A program made the position numbers and the translations under genes. Shown piece after piece: positions 34,375-41,351 of a stretch of DNA of 64,000 bases. The first letter of the stretch is position 1. Every line of letters starts with the position of its first letter. The notes beneath the pieces are model-generated. The model was not told the DNA's origin, made no database searches, and worked only from the letters and a program-made list of their open reading frames with translations. Source of the stretch: Brevundimonas sp. (GTDB lineage: Bacteria; Pseudomonadota; Alphaproteobacteria; Caulobacterales; Caulobacteraceae); assembly GCA_003248965.1 (NCBI GenBank), contig QFQU01000009.1:62001-126000 (forward strand). The letters are read 5' to 3'.

Positions 34375-35576
34375 GCGTCTCCATGGCCGGACAGCCGTGG
34401 CTGGCGGCGACGGCGACCCAGGCGGTGATGACGGCGCTGGAGGCGGCCGGGGGCGAAGGGTGCGCGCGCTTCGTCGGCGGCTGCGTGCGCAACAGCCTGT
34501 TGGACCAGCCGGTCGACGACATCGACATCGCCACCCGGCTGACGCCCGACCAGACGATACGGGCGCTGGAGGCGTCGGGGCTGAAGGCCGTGCCGACCGG
34601 GGTGGAGCACGGCACGGTGACGGGCGTGTCGGAGCGACGCCCCTATGAGATCACCACCCTGAGGCGGGACGTGGAGACCGACGGTCGGCGCGCGGTGGTG
34701 GCCTTCACCCAGGACTGGGCCGAGGATGCGGCGCGACGGGATTTTCGCCTGAACGCCCTCTACGCCGACCGGGCCGGCACGGTGTACGACCCGACCGGGG
34801 GGGGGCTGGCGGACGTGGCGGCCGGGCGGATCGTCTTCGTGGGCGAGGCCGAGACGCGCATCCGCGAGGATTATCTGCGGATACTGCGCTTCTTTCGATT
34901 CTACGCCTGGTACGGGCGCGGGGCGCCGGACGCGGTGGGGCTGACGGCGTGCGCGGCGCTGAAGGACGGCATGGCGCGTCTGTCGGCCGAACGGGTGTCC
35001 AAGGAGTTGCTGAAACTGCTGGCGGCCCCCGATCCGCGACCGGCGGTGGCGGCGATGGCCGAGACCGGCGTGCTGGCGCAGGTGTTGCCCGAGGTTCAGC
35101 CGCTGAATCTGTTCCAGGGGATGTGCGACGTCAGCGACGATCCGGTGATGCGGTTGTCGGCCCTGGCGCCCGCCGATGCTGAGGCCGTGGCGCGGATCGC
35201 GGGGAGCCTGCGGCTGTCGAACGTCGTGCGGGATCGGCTGGCGGCGGCGGTGGCGGGGGGAGCGACGGTTTCGACGGGACTGACGGACGCCCAGGCGCGG
35301 GCGGCCCTGTATCGTCTGGGGCGGCGGGCGTTTCAGGATCGGCTGGCGCGGGCCGAGGCGACGCAAGGGCGCAGCGCGCGGCTGCGGGATATGGCCCAGA
35401 CCTGGACGGCGCCGGCCCTGCCGGTCGGCGGGCGGGACCTGGCGCGGCTGGGACTGAAGCCGGGACCGGAGACGGGGCGGGTGCTGAAGGCGTTCGAGGA
35501 CGGTTGGATCGCCGACGACTTTCCCGTGGACGGGCACGAGGACCGGCTGAAACGCCTTATGGCGCCGCGCGGGTGA
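34371..35576 (+). CDS. CCA tRNA nucleotidyltransferase / poly(A) polymerase family
   Basis: A 401-residue class II nucleotidyltransferase. Motifs: RFVGGCVRNSLL, DDIDIATR with catalytic Asp pair, TVTGVSERRPYEITTLRRD, RRDFRLNALYAD, and RIREDYLRILRFFRF. It adds or repairs the tRNA 3' CCA. The GTG at 34371 overlaps the NUDIX stop; an ATG at 34383 is an alternative. The 3' end overlaps the convergent EEP gene by 20 bases. Confidence 0.92.
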   Translation: MSVSMAGQPWLAATATQAVMTALEAAGGEGCARFVGGCVRNSLLDQPVDDIDIATRLTPDQTIRALEASGLKAVPTGVEHGTVTGVSERRPYEITTLRRDVETDGRRAVVAFTQDWAEDAARRDFRLNALYADRAGTVYDPTGGGLADVAAGRIVFVGEAETRIREDYLRILRFFRFYAWYGRGAPDAVGLTACAALKDGMARLSAERVSKELLKLLAAPDPRPAVAAMAETGVLAQVLPEVQPLNLFQGMCDVSDDPVMRLSALAPADAEAVARIAGSLRLSNVVRDRLAAAVAGGATVSTGLTDAQARAALYRLGRRAFQDRLARAEATQGRSARLRDMAQTWTAPALPVGGRDLARLGLKPGPETGRVLKAFEDGWIADDFPVDGHEDRLKRLMAPRG

Positions 35577-36510
35577 ACTGGGTCACGACCGGGCGGTGAT
35601 CCGAGCCGGTGGGTTCGCCCAGGCGGCGCGACACCAGGGCCAGGTCCGGCGAATGATAGACCTGGTCGATGGTGATGCCGGCGAAGGCGGGCAGGCGCGT
35701 CGGCCAGGTGCCGGGCCAGGCCGGGGCGGCGACCAAATTCATGTCGGCCTGGACCTGGCGGCCGATGCGGGCGCTGGAGACGCTGTTGAAATCGCCGGCG
35801 GCGATGACCGGATGGACGGGAGCCTCCAACCGGCGCTGGGTCAGGGCCATGACTTGGGTGATCTGACCCCACTGATACTGATAGGGCCAGGGCCGGGTCA
35901 GGTGGACGGCGAAGACGTCCAGCGGCCCAAGCGGCGTCTGGATCACCGCGCCCGCGGCGCTGAGGCCGTCGGGCGGCGAGGGCAGGGTCCGGACGATGGG
36001 ATAGCGCGAGGCCACGATAGAGCGGGCGTCGCGGCCGCGATCCGGCTGGTGCAGATCGGTGCGGTAAGGGTAGCCGGCCAGGATCGTGTCGGCCCGGGCG
36101 GTGGCGACAGCCCCCATCTCCACCAGCATGACGATGTCGGGATCGGCGGCGGCGATGGAGCGGCGCATGGCCTGAACATCGGCGTTATAGACCCACAGAT
36201 TGGCCGAATAGACGCGCACGACCGGCTGACCGGGCAGAGGCGCAGGCGCGCGGGGCGGGGACCATTGGGGCCAGACCGCGAGCAGAAGAAGGCCGCAGGT
36301 CACAACGCCGGTTCCGGCCGCCGGCCACAGGCGCAGCAGCAGACAGATCAGGGTGACGCCGACCGCCGCCGTCAGGGCCGGGGCGGTGAACTGGGCCAGG
36401 ATGTCCACCCAGCGATGGCCGACGCCGCTGAGGGCCGTCGCGGCGATGGTCGCCAGGCCGAGAAGGGTCAGGCCGGCCGCCAGATTGGCCGCCGTCTTCA
36501 GCAGGGACAT
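35557..36510 (-). CDS. Membrane-anchored endonuclease/exonuclease/phosphatase family protein
   Basis: A 317-residue protein with three hydrophobic helices in the first 95 residues and then an EEP domain: YSANLWVYN, DIVMLVEMG, FAVHLTRPWP, VIAAGDFNSVSSA, IDQVYHSPD and SDHRPVV. The ATG at 36510 has AAAGGA six bases upstream. EEP proteins of this build may cleave phosphodiesters in the periplasm or on membranes; the substrate is unknown. Confidence 0.87.
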   Translation of the reverse strand: MSLLKTAANLAAGLTLLGLATIAATALSGVGHRWVDILAQFTAPALTAAVGVTLICLLLRLWPAAGTGVVTCGLLLLAVWPQWSPPRAPAPLPGQPVVRVYSANLWVYNADVQAMRRSIAAADPDIVMLVEMGAVATARADTILAGYPYRTDLHQPDRGRDARSIVASRYPIVRTLPSPPDGLSAAGAVIQTPLGPLDVFAVHLTRPWPYQYQWGQITQVMALTQRRLEAPVHPVIAAGDFNSVSSARIGRQVQADMNLVAAPAWPGTWPTRLPAFAGITIDQVYHSPDLALVSRRLGEPTGSDHRPVVTQFTRAAP

Positions 36511-36575
36511 GAACGGTCCTTTGAGGGTGAACATCGACGCCACAGGCGCGTTAAGCGTGACCATTGGAGCGCGAC

Positions 36576-37037
36576 ATGGCCAAACGGTCCATCCGGGATA
36601 TCGAGAAGATCTGGTCCAATGTCGAGGGCGTCAAGAAGCTGTCGGACCGGGTGATCGGCTTCGGGCCGTTCGGCCTGGGTCTGGACGCCCTGCTGACGTG
36701 GATCCCGGTGGTGGGCACGGTCTATACGGCGGGAACCGGCGGCTGGCTGCTGATGCAGGCCGTGCGGGCCAAGGCGCCTCCGGCGACCCTGGCGCGCATG
36801 GCGGCCTATATGGCGATCGATACGGCCACGGGTTCCGTCCCCATCGCGGGCGACGTGGTCGACACCTTCTTTCCCGGCCAGCTGATGGCGGCCGGCGCCC
36901 TGCAAAAGCATATCGAGGCCACCCACTGGGTCGAGGACAGCGAGGCGGCGGCGCGCGCCAGCGGCGACCACGAGCGCCATCTGGAGACTGTGAAGAACGA
37001 CCGGAAGCTGAAGCGCATCGTCTATCTGCACGACTGA
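36576..37037 (+). CDS. DUF4112-family membrane protein
   Basis: A 153-residue protein with SDRVIGFGPFGLGLDALLTWIPVVG, given as GFGPFGLGLDALL, and YMAIDTATGSVPIAGDVVDTFF, two hydrophobic segments characteristic of DUF4112. ATG at 36576 has GGAG six bases upstream. Function unknown. It lies divergent from the EEP gene. Confidence 0.87.
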   Translation: MAKRSIRDIEKIWSNVEGVKKLSDRVIGFGPFGLGLDALLTWIPVVGTVYTAGTGGWLLMQAVRAKAPPATLARMAAYMAIDTATGSVPIAGDVVDTFFPGQLMAAGALQKHIEATHWVEDSEAAARASGDHERHLETVKNDRKLKRIVYLHD

Positions 37038-37153
37038 TATGCGCGCAGGACAGAGCCTGCGCGCCGAGTTCGGGAAAATTAAGCTAGCGAAAACAGCGGC
37101 GTGGTTCTCACTTGGCCCGATCCGCCAGCCCTGGTCGCGGGGCGTTCCAGACT

Positions 37154-37176
37154 GATCTCCATCAACGACGGAGATC
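37154..37176 (+). promoter_or_regulatory. Hairpin that buries the ribosome binding site of the spike gene
   Basis: GATCTCC (37154-37160) and GGAGATC (37170-37176) form a perfect 7-bp stem with a 9-base loop. The right arm contains the GGAG ribosome binding site (37170-37173), five bases before the ATG at 37179. In the folded mRNA the site would be paired. The rest of the 141-base gap upstream shows no clear promoter. Confidence 0.6.
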
Positions 37177-37178
37177 CC

Positions 37179-38642
37179 ATGAGCGACGATTTCAGCGCGC
37201 GTCTGGCCCTGCCCTATCTGGCGGCGGGGCAGATGCAGAAACACGTAACCCTGAACGCGGCCCTGACGCGGCTGGACGCCCTGTTGCAGACCCTGGCGGT
37301 CAGCCGGACGATCACGGCGCAGCCCGAAGGTCCGGCGGACGGCGCCCTCTACATCCTGCCCGAGGGCGCGACGGGAAGCGCCTGGAGCGGACGCCCGGCC
37401 GGGACGCTGATGCGGTTCGAGGCGGGCGGCTGGACCGTCGTGCCGACGCCGGACGGCCTGATCGCCATGGTGGCCGACGCGGGCGAGGCGGTGGTGCGCG
37501 TGGGCGGCGACTGGCGGCCGCTGGGCGAACGGCTGGGCGTGGCGCAGGACCTGACGCGGCTGGGCGTCGGCACGACGGCGGACGCGGCCAATCCGGTGGC
37601 GATGAAGGTCAACGCCGCCCTGATCACCGCGCGTGGGACAGGCGAGGGGGGCGACGGCGATCTGCGGATCAAAGTCAACAAGGAGGCGGGGGACGACGTG
37701 CTGTCGCTGCTGTTCCAGAGCGGCTGGGGCGGCCGGGCGGAACTGGGCCTGATCGGCGACGACGATCTGAGCCTGAAGGTCAGCGCGGACGGCGGGACCT
37801 GGCGGCGCGCCTTTGCGGTGGATCGGGCGACGGGGCGTGTGGCCTTCGACCAGGGCGCGACGCGGCTGGAGACGACGGTGTTCACCGGCGCCGGCGTCTA
37901 TTCGCCCCCGGCCTGGGCGCGGTGGATCGAGGCGGTCTGCATCGGCGGCGGCGGAGGCGGCGGTGCGGGCCAGTCGGGCGCGGCCGGGACCGCGCGCCTG
38001 GGCGGCGCGGGAGGCGGAGCCGGCGGACGCAGCGAGGGGCGGTGGGCGCGCGCGGCCCTGACTGGAGATTTGACCGTCACGCCGGGCGGTGGCGGCGCGG
38101 GCGGGTCCGGTTCGGGCGCGAACGGCCAGGGCGGCGGCGAGACGACAGTGGTTCTGGCGGGGCAGACCCTGTTGCGCGCGACGGGCGGTGCAGGGGGGAA
38201 CGGGGGGAGCACGACGGCGAGCTTGGGCGGCCTGGGGCGGCTGGCCGCGAACGGCGGAGGCGGATCTTCGACCGGCGGGGCGGCCGCGGACGGTGAGGAG
38301 CGGCGCGATCCCTTCGGTCCGGGCGGCGGCGGGGGCGGCGGCGGTCTGGATGCGTCCAACGCCGCGCGCGCCGGCGGCAAGGGCGGAAACGGGGGGCTGA
38401 GCGGCGGCGCGACGAGCGGCGGCGCGGCGGGCGCGGCGGGACAGGCGGCTTCCAACCCCGATCTGTCGCCCAGCGGCGGGGGCGGCGGCGGTGGCAACGC
38501 CTCGGCCGCCGGACCCGGACAGGCGGGCGGCGCAGGCGGCGCCTTCGGCGCGGGCGGCGGCGGCGGCGGGGCAGGGCAGACGGGCGCGGGCGTCGGCGGC
38601 CAGGGGGGCGCGGGTCTGGTCCGCGTCACGGCGGTCGGATGA
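37179..38642 (+). CDS. Phage-type spike/tail fibre protein: DUF2793-like N-terminus, glycine-rich C-terminus
   Basis: A 487-residue protein. Residues about 1-130 show the DUF2793 pattern (LALPYLAAGQMQKHVTLNAAL, then GWTVVPTPDG). A middle beta-rich part (about 150-240) includes GDDDLSLKVSADGGTWRRAF. From about residue 235, TTVFTGAGVYSPPAWARWIEAVCIGGGGGGG opens a glycine-rich domain of about 240 residues like those at the tips of phage tail fibres. No signal peptide is present. It is the first gene of an ATGA-coupled lysis-type module. A receptor-binding role is inferred. Confidence 0.8.
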   Translation: MSDDFSARLALPYLAAGQMQKHVTLNAALTRLDALLQTLAVSRTITAQPEGPADGALYILPEGATGSAWSGRPAGTLMRFEAGGWTVVPTPDGLIAMVADAGEAVVRVGGDWRPLGERLGVAQDLTRLGVGTTADAANPVAMKVNAALITARGTGEGGDGDLRIKVNKEAGDDVLSLLFQSGWGGRAELGLIGDDDLSLKVSADGGTWRRAFAVDRATGRVAFDQGATRLETTVFTGAGVYSPPAWARWIEAVCIGGGGGGGAGQSGAAGTARLGGAGGGAGGRSEGRWARAALTGDLTVTPGGGGAGGSGSGANGQGGGETTVVLAGQTLLRATGGAGGNGGSTTASLGGLGRLAANGGGGSSTGGAAADGEERRDPFGPGGGGGGGGLDASNAARAGGKGGNGGLSGGATSGGAAGAAGQAASNPDLSPSGGGGGGGNASAAGPGQAGGAGGAFGAGGGGGGAGQTGAGVGGQGGAGLVRVTAVG

Positions 38643-38791
38643 GCCCGTTCGATCCGATGGAGCCGGTCGAGGTGCTGGACGCCGAGGCCTGGGAGACGCC
38701 CGACAGTCTGAGCGCGGGCGAATGGCGGATGGAGAGCGGGATGGACGGCCTGTGCGGCCGCCGTTTCGCCGAAGGGGAAGATGAGGAATGA
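38639..38791 (+). CDS. Small acidic protein between spike and holin-like genes
   Basis: A 50-residue acidic protein (begins MSPFDPMEPVEVLDAEAW, ends EGEDEE). Support comes from its junctions: the ATG overlaps the spike stop (ATGA) and its own stop overlaps the next ATG (ATGA). There is no signal or membrane segment. It could be a chaperone, scaffold or antiholin-like partner; nothing in the sequence decides this. Confidence 0.7.
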   Translation: MSPFDPMEPVEVLDAEAWETPDSLSAGEWRMESGMDGLCGRRFAEGEDEE

Positions 38792-39060
38792 GGGCGAGCA
38801 GACGGATGACGGGACAGCCGCTGGCCGAGGGGCGATGGCTGTGGCGCAGGCTCTACGTCTTTCTGGTCAGCGCGGGGCTATGGCTGCTGCTGCTGAGATC
38901 GCTGGGGCGGATGCCGCCCGACAGGCTGGTCCATGCGGCGGACGGGCTGATGGGGCTGCTGGCCCTGACGCTGGTGCTCTATCTGATGGCGCCGACGGCG
39001 CAGCAACTGGCGGCCATGATCGCGGAGCTGAAGCTGCGTCTGGCGGGAGGACGGCCATGA
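38788..39060 (+). CDS. Holin-like small membrane protein
   Basis: A 90-residue protein with two hydrophobic helices (LYVFLVSAGLWLLLL and LMGLLALTLVLYLMA), a basic N-terminus and a short amphipathic basic C-terminus. Size and topology suit a class II holin. It directly precedes an endolysin and a spanin-like pair, all coupled by ATGA overlaps, which is the basis for the holin call. Confidence 0.7.
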   Translation: MRASRRMTGQPLAEGRWLWRRLYVFLVSAGLWLLLLRSLGRMPPDRLVHAADGLMGLLALTLVLYLMAPTAQQLAAMIAELKLRLAGGRP

Positions 39061-39440
39061 GCTTTCGCCTGTCGGCGCGGTCCCGCGCGCGGCTGAGCGG
39101 GGTGCATCCGGCCCTGATCGCCGTGGTCGAGCGCGCCATCGCCCGAACGTCGGTCGATTTCATGATCGTCGAGGGGTTGAGGACGCCCGAACGCCAGGCG
39201 GTCCTGGTCAGGGCCGGAGCCAGCCGGACCCTGAAATCGCGGCACCTGACCGGGCACGCGGTCGATGTGGCGGCGCTGGTCGACGGGCAGGTTCGGTGGG
39301 ACTGGCCGCTGTATGGCCGGATCGCCGAGGCCTTCAAGACGGCGGCCCTGGAGCTGAAGGTTCCCATCGTCTGGGGCGGCGACTGGCGCACCCTGAGGGA
39401 CGGGCCCCATTTCGAACTGGATCGGGGGGCGTTCCCATGA
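39057..39440 (+). CDS. M15-type peptidase, phage endolysin
   Basis: A 127-residue D-Ala-D-Ala carboxypeptidase / L-alanyl-D-glutamate endopeptidase-like protein. It shows FMIVEGLRTPERQAVLV, SRHLTGHAVDVAALV (zinc His and Asp) and IVWGGDWRTLRDGPHFEL (second zinc His). The single-domain form without a signal peptide is typical of phage and gene-transfer-agent endolysins that need a holin. ATGA overlaps occur at both ends. Confidence 0.9.
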   Translation: MSFRLSARSRARLSGVHPALIAVVERAIARTSVDFMIVEGLRTPERQAVLVRAGASRTLKSRHLTGHAVDVAALVDGQVRWDWPLYGRIAEAFKTAALELKVPIVWGGDWRTLRDGPHFELDRGAFP

Positions 39441-39886
39441 AGAGTCTCGCACCGCTGGGATGGGCGGTCGTGCTGGGCGTCGGCCTGGTGTTGATGCTGG
39501 CGGCCCTGGCCGGGCTGGGATTCCACTGGGATCCGCTGGGGCTGGAGCGGCGGCGGTCGCAGGCGGCCCAGGCCCGCGCCGCCGTCGCCGAGACCGAACG
39601 CCGGGCCCGAGGCCTGGAGGCCGAAGGGGCGGCCGCGCAGATGCGCCGACTGGAGGACCATCAACGACAACGCACGGCATCGGAGCGGGCGACCGCCGCC
39701 GCCGTGGAACAGGCGAGGAGCGCCGATGACGCCGACATCCCTCTTGAAAGCCGCAGGGCCGATCGCCTGCGCGACCATGATCGCGAGCTGCGCCGTCTCG
39801 CGCCCGACCTTGGCGGTTACGCCGCCACGGTTGACCCTGCCCGAGGCGGCGACGCGGCCGTGCGACCTGGCGACCCTGCCGGCTGA
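39437..39886 (+). CDS. Rz-like inner-membrane spanin candidate
   Basis: A 149-residue protein with one N-terminal membrane helix (WAVVLGVGLVLMLAALAGLGF) and then a long Arg/Glu/Ala-rich coiled coil (about 35-120). The topology is that of an i-spanin. Its ATG overlaps the endolysin stop. The downstream lipoprotein gene begins inside it in another frame (39726), the arrangement typical of Rz/Rz1 pairs. Confidence 0.68.
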   Translation: MKSLAPLGWAVVLGVGLVLMLAALAGLGFHWDPLGLERRRSQAAQARAAVAETERRARGLEAEGAAAQMRRLEDHQRQRTASERATAAAVEQARSADDADIPLESRRADRLRDHDRELRRLAPDLGGYAATVDPARGGDAAVRPGDPAG

Positions 39887-40037
39887 GCCGACGACCGGCG
39901 ATCTGGATGTCGCCTATATGCGGCGCGGCGCCCAGATCGCGGCCTGCGACGGCGCGCGGCGGCTGGCGGTCGAGACGCTGCTGGCGGAGCGGGCGATGCA
40001 GGACGCCTGGATCAAGGCCGGCGCCCGGCCCCGGTGA
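39726..40037 (+). CDS. Rz1-like outer-membrane lipoprotein (o-spanin candidate) overlapping the Rz-like gene
   Basis: A 103-residue lipoprotein precursor with lipobox IASC (Cys about 22) followed by a Pro-rich stretch and a helical C-terminus. It starts in the +1 frame inside the preceding gene and overlaps it by 161 bases. Position, size, lipobox and overlap match o-spanins (Rz1) that join Rz to bridge the periplasm and fuse membranes during lysis. No homology search was possible. Confidence 0.65.
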   Translation: MTPTSLLKAAGPIACATMIASCAVSRPTLAVTPPRLTLPEAATRPCDLATLPAEPTTGDLDVAYMRRGAQIAACDGARRLAVETLLAERAMQDAWIKAGARPR

Positions 40038-40049
40038 AGGGGGCAGAAA

Positions 40050-40094
40050 CGACTCGGCAATCTCTGCCGCATGTGACCGGATTTTGCCGAGTCG
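40050..40094 (+). promoter_or_regulatory. ftr-like enhancer region of the first flagellin gene
   Basis: CGGCA (40055-40059), five bases, TGCCG (40065-40069) forms an inverted repeat like Caulobacter FlbD-binding ftr sites. The 11-base sequence CGACTCGGCAA (40050-40060) is also repeated in inverted orientation at 40084-40094. These sites lie about 100 bp before the sigma-54 promoter, the distance expected for an enhancer. Confidence 0.65.
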
Positions 40095-40162
40095 GTTCGT
40101 CTACCTTCGGAATAAGTACATAAAAATCAACGTTGAAATATGTCGGACGGGCCGTTCCGAAT

Positions 40163-40177
40163 TGGCCCCGACCTTGC
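40163..40177 (+). promoter_or_regulatory. Sigma-54 promoter of the first flagellin gene
   Basis: TGGCCCCGACCTTGC matches the -24/-12 consensus TGGC-N7-TTGC, with GG and GC ten bases apart. It lies 79 bases before the flagellin ATG. Caulobacterales flagellins are known to use RpoN with FlbD. Confidence 0.9.
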
Positions 40178-40190
40178 TCCTGAAGAGCCC

Positions 40191-40222
40191 GAGCAAAAGG
40201 CTCCTGGCGCTAAAATGGCGCC
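40191..40222 (+). promoter_or_regulatory. Tandem A-loop hairpins in flagellin leader (copy 1)
   Basis: Hairpin 1: GAGC (40191-40194), loop AAAAG, GCTC (40200-40203). Hairpin 2: GGCGC (40206-40210), loop TAAAATG, GCGCC (40218-40222). The same two hairpins precede the next three flagellin copies. A shared tail GAAGTGAA(A/G)AAGGA leads into the start codon. Confidence 0.7.
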
Positions 40223-40255
40223 GGACATCACACGAAGTGAAAAAGGACAGCCAAA

Positions 40256-41074
40256 ATGGCTAACAGCATCAATACGAACTACGGCGCCGCCATCGCGCTG
40301 CAAAACCTCAATGCGACCAACGATCAGCTGGCTCGCACGCAGAACCGTGTCAACACGGGCCTGAAAGTCGCCACCGCCAAGGATAACGGCGCGATCTACG
40401 CCATCGCGACGACCCAGCGCGCCAATATGGGCGCCATGGACGCGGTCAAGAATTCGCTGCAACGCGGCCAATCCATCGTCGACGTGGCCCTGGCCGCCGG
40501 CGACACCGTCACCGCTGCTCTGGAAGAGATGAAGCAGCTGGCGGTCAACATCCAGTCGTCCGTCGCCGGCTCCGACGCCGAGACCGCCTACCTGGCCGAC
40601 TTCAACGCCTTGGGCAAGGAAATCGACGCCGCGCTGAAGGGCGCCAGCTTCGACGGCGTCAATCTGTGGAACACGACCACGGCGACCAATGTCACGACCA
40701 ATCTGAGCGGCGGCAGCTATCAGATCGGCTTCGGCACGACCGACAAGGCCGCCGCCGCCGCCGTCACCGCCGTTTCGGCCGGCACGGCCGCGCGTGCGGG
40801 CGCCACGACCACCATCGTCGACGCCGCGATCAAGGAAATCACGTCCGATCTGGCGACCCTTGGCACCCAGTCCAAGTCGGTGGGCCGCCAGCTGACCTTC
40901 GTGGGCAAGCTGCAAGACGCGACGGAGGCCGGCATCGGCAATCTGGTGGACGCCGACCTGGCCAAGGAAAGCGCCAAGCTGACCGCGCTGCAGACCAAGC
41001 AACAGCTGGGCGTCCAGGCGCTGTCGATCGCCAACTCCTCCAGCCAGATCCTGTTGAGCCTGTTCCGCAACTAA
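40256..41074 (+). CDS. Flagellin, intact copy
   Basis: A complete 272-residue short flagellin of the Caulobacter Flj type. The N-terminal D0/D1 (MANSINTNYGAAIALQNLN, TQNRVNTGLKV) and C-terminal D1/D0 (QSKSVGRQLTFVGKLQDATE, IGNLVDADLAKESAKL, LGVQALSIANSSSQILLSLFR) are both intact, with a small central domain. It has its own sigma-54 promoter, ftr-like site and hairpin leader. It is exported through the flagellar type III system and polymerises into the filament. Confidence 0.97.
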   Translation: MANSINTNYGAAIALQNLNATNDQLARTQNRVNTGLKVATAKDNGAIYAIATTQRANMGAMDAVKNSLQRGQSIVDVALAAGDTVTAALEEMKQLAVNIQSSVAGSDAETAYLADFNALGKEIDAALKGASFDGVNLWNTTTATNVTTNLSGGSYQIGFGTTDKAAAAAVTAVSAGTAARAGATTTIVDAAIKEITSDLATLGTQSKSVGRQLTFVGKLQDATEAGIGNLVDADLAKESAKLTALQTKQQLGVQALSIANSSSQILLSLFRN

Positions 41075-41141
41075 GCGGAGCTCGATCCTCCCATTTCAGG
41101 CCGAGACGATCCGCGTCTTCGCCCGACCTTCAGCGCGCGCC

Positions 41142-41187
41142 CGGTAAATTCTGCCGGGTGATCGGGGGCGCTCGGCAGAAACTGCCG
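41142..41187 (+). promoter_or_regulatory. Two ftr-like sites upstream of the second flagellin copy
   Basis: CGGTA-N5-TGCCG (41142-41156) and CGGCA-N5-TGCCG (41173-41187). The second is extended to the perfect inverted repeat CGGCAG-AAA-CTGCCG. They are 73-118 bp upstream of a sigma-54 promoter, as expected for FlbD enhancers. Confidence 0.7.
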
Positions 41188-41259
41188 GGCAGAAAGGACG
41201 GTAAATCAAGAGTTAACGTGTAAAATCAGTACGTTACGACCGGCAATGCGGCCATTTCC

Positions 41260-41274
41260 TGGCCCGGCAATTGC
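41260..41274 (+). promoter_or_regulatory. Sigma-54 promoter of the second flagellin copy
   Basis: TGGCCCGGCAATTGC has TGGC and TTGC at consensus spacing. It lies 77 bases before the ATG. The third and fourth copies lack such an element in the sequence as given. Confidence 0.9.
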
Positions 41275-41285
41275 TTCACCCCCAC

Positions 41286-41318
41286 GGAGCAAAAAGCTCC
41301 TGGCGTCAAAAGGACGCC
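41286..41318 (+). promoter_or_regulatory. Tandem A-loop hairpins in flagellin leader (copy 2)
   Basis: Hairpin 1: GGAGC (41286-41290), loop AAAAA, GCTCC. Hairpin 2: GGCGTC (41302-41307), loop AAAAG, GACGCC (41313-41318). Base pairs differ from the other copies while pairing is kept. Confidence 0.72.
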
Positions 41319-41351
41319 GGCCATCACCGAAGTGAAAAAGGACCCGCCAAA

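Noticed and set aside
37890..38640. PE_PGRS-type protein
   Set aside because: The Gly-rich tract resembles mycobacterial PGRS superficially, but the taxonomic context and phage-type neighbours and N-terminus fit a tail-fibre protein.
37154..40037. Complete prophage
   Set aside because: No integrase, terminase, capsid, portal or tail assembly genes lie on either side; flanking genes are ordinary chromosomal ones.
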